Part shown: one piece after another, positions 13,796 to 15,030 of the stretch
Layout of the letters: each line of letters starts with the position of its first letter
How positions within the stretch are numbered: the first letter of the stretch is position 1
Source of the DNA: Desulfobacterales bacterium
GTDB taxonomy: Bacteria > Desulfobacterota > Desulfobacteria > Desulfobacterales > Desulfosalsimonadaceae
DNA length: 15,030 nucleotides
Direction: 5' to 3'
Assembly: GCA_018224315.1 (NCBI GenBank)
Contig: JAGTVF010000307.1
Coordinates: 1-15,030, forward strand
The notes under the pieces: generated by a model
What the model was told of the DNA's origin: nothing
Databases searched by the model: none
What the model saw: the letters and a program-made list of their open reading frames with translations, nothing else
Made by a program: the position numbers and the translations under genes

Positions 13796-15030
13796 ATGGA
13801 CAGCTCAACTATCGCAGCAGTGGCCACCCCTGAAGGCACGGGCGGTATCGGCATCATAAGGGTTTCCGGCCCGGAGGCCATCGCTGCAGTGACGGCTCTG
13901 TTCAGACGCACTCCTTTTGGCCAAAAACCGTCAGGCAGCGATGCCGACGCCGGCGAAGGGTTTAAAAGCTGGCGGATGTATTTGGGCCATATCCTTGATC
14001 CACACTCCGGTGCCATCATAGATGAGGTGATCCTGGTTGTCATGCGTGCGCCGCATTCCTACACCCGTGAGGACGTGGCGGAAATCCAGGCGCATGGGGG
14101 ATCCCGTGTCATTGAAAAGATTTTAAACCTCTTGATTTCTACTGGAATTCGTCCTGCACAACCCGGCGAGTTCACACGCCGGGCATTTATCAACGGCCGC
14201 ATGGATCTAACCCAGGCCGAGGCTGTGGCCGATTTGATCAATGCCCGTTCTGATGCTTCTCTGGACATGGCTGTCAGCCAGATGACGGGTCAACTGTCTA
14301 ATGTCGTTTCCTCCCTCCGCAAATCATTGGTTTCTGTGCTCGGGACCCTGGAGGCGGCCATTGATTTTCCTGAAGCCGCCGGTGATGGAATTGATGCTTC
14401 AGGGCAAAGCCTGCGTCTGTCCACAGAAGTTTTTCAACAGGTTAATCAATTGCGGGAAGCCTATGAAAGCGGCCGGTTTCTGCGTCAGGGGCTTCAGGCG
14501 GTGATTATCGGCCGTCCCAATGTCGGCAAGTCCAGCTTGATGAATTGTCTGCTCAATCAGCAGCGCGCAATTGTCACTGAAATTGCGGGCACCACCAGGG
14601 ACTGCATTGAGGCCTCCCTAACTACCCGTGGCGTGTCTGTGGTGGTGGCGGATACGGCCGGATTGCGAAAGGACCCGGATCCCATAGAACGGCTGGGGAT
14701 TGAAAAAACCCGGGAATACATGGCGTCTGCAGATATTGTTTTGCATGTTCTGGATTTCAGCCGTTCCCTGGATGACGAAGATCTCGCCATTAATGAACAA
14801 CTCAAGGACAAACCCGTTGTGCTTGTTATAAACAAAGACGATCTCGCGGATCATGAAAAGGTTTTACAGCTTCCGCCCGCCATGCAGGAGGTTCCCGGTA
14901 TAGCGGTCTCTGCCTTACAAGGCACCGGCATTGACGCATTAAAACAGCGCATCGCGGATTTGGTCTTTTCATCCGTGGCCAGGGCCGGATATGGTTTTAT
15001 CCCGAACTGGCGTCAGAAATGCCGGCTCGA
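13796..15030 (+). CDS. mnmE: tRNA uridine-5-carboxymethylaminomethyl modification GTPase MnmE (3' end outside window)
   Basis: The frame is open from ATG 13796 to the right edge, 411 codons of an expected 450-460. MnmE (TrmE) with MnmG modifies the wobble uridine of certain tRNAs. The N-terminal formyl-tetrahydrofolate-binding domain starts STIAAVATPEGTGGIGIIRVSG and contains EIQAHGG and PGEFTRRAFINGRMDLTQAEAV. The G domain has G1 GRPNVGKSS (239-247), the G2 region GTTRD, G3 DTAG (286-289) and G4 NKDD (346-349). The C-terminal C-x-G-K motif is missing only because the window ends. SYTRED replaces the more usual SYTGED or SFTGED. AAGGA precedes the start at good spacing. It closes the conserved rpmH block, 43 nt after jag. 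Confidence 0.95.
   Translation, partial: MDSSTIAAVATPEGTGGIGIIRVSGPEAIAAVTALFRRTPFGQKPSGSDADAGEGFKSWRMYLGHILDPHSGAIIDEVILVVMRAPHSYTREDVAEIQAHGGSRVIEKILNLLISTGIRPAQPGEFTRRAFINGRMDLTQAEAVADLINARSDASLDMAVSQMTGQLSNVVSSLRKSLVSVLGTLEAAIDFPEAAGDGIDASGQSLRLSTEVFQQVNQLREAYESGRFLRQGLQAVIIGRPNVGKSSLMNCLLNQQRAIVTEIAGTTRDCIEASLTTRGVSVVVADTAGLRKDPDPIERLGIEKTREYMASADIVLHVLDFSRSLDDEDLAINEQLKDKPVVLVINKDDLADHEKVLQLPPAMQEVPGIAVSALQGTGIDALKQRIADLVFSSVARAGYGFIPNWRQKCRL

Overview
The window looks like ordinary chromosomal DNA of a GC-rich Gram-negative bacterium, most likely Desulfobacterota (Desulfobacterales-like). That placement is inferred from gene content, not from a search: an LL-diaminopimelate aminotransferase (DapL), a fused PabB-PabC protein, a fused two-part radical SAM protein next to RNase G, and a Gram-negative YidC (large periplasmic domain) beside a Jag/KhpB protein. 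I see no tRNA, rRNA, CRISPR array, transposase, integrase or phage gene.

Layout. (1) 1-214, minus: the N-terminal part of a DHH-family phosphoesterase running off the left edge. (2) 215-738: 524 bases without a convincing protein gene. It holds a candidate promoter-to-terminator small-RNA unit on the minus strand (about 271-421), a cluster of inverted repeats (507-549), an extended -10 promoter candidate and a strong terminator-like hairpin (688-720) directly before pabA. (3) 739-3650, plus: pabA and a bifunctional pabB-pabC, which together could make p-aminobenzoate from chorismate for folate. (4) 3726-4949, minus: dapL for lysine and peptidoglycan synthesis, convergent with the folate pair. 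(5) 4950-5223: a divergent control region with two promoters whose -10 elements overlap, plus a 16-bp palindrome. (6) 5224-10150, plus: a crotonase-family protein of the enoyl-CoA isomerase type, a large fused radical SAM/DUF2344 protein of unknown function, and RNase G. (7) 10266-15030, plus: the classic rpmH-rnpA-yidD-yidC-jag-mnmE block, with mnmE cut by the right edge.

How the genes work together. The right two thirds are mainly RNA and translation machinery. RNase G processes rRNA and mRNA, RnpA is the protein of RNase P, L34 is a ribosomal protein, YidD and YidC serve membrane-protein insertion, Jag binds RNA, and MnmE modifies the tRNA wobble uridine. The radical SAM protein sits within this set and touches rng, so a role in RNA or ribosome modification is a reasonable but untested idea. 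The left third is core metabolism (folate, diaminopimelate).

The most interesting leads are the fused radical SAM/DUF2344 protein with a second cysteine cluster, the probable AUU start of yidD, the minus-strand small-RNA candidate, and the overlapping divergent promoters. I found no clear new defence or mobile system.
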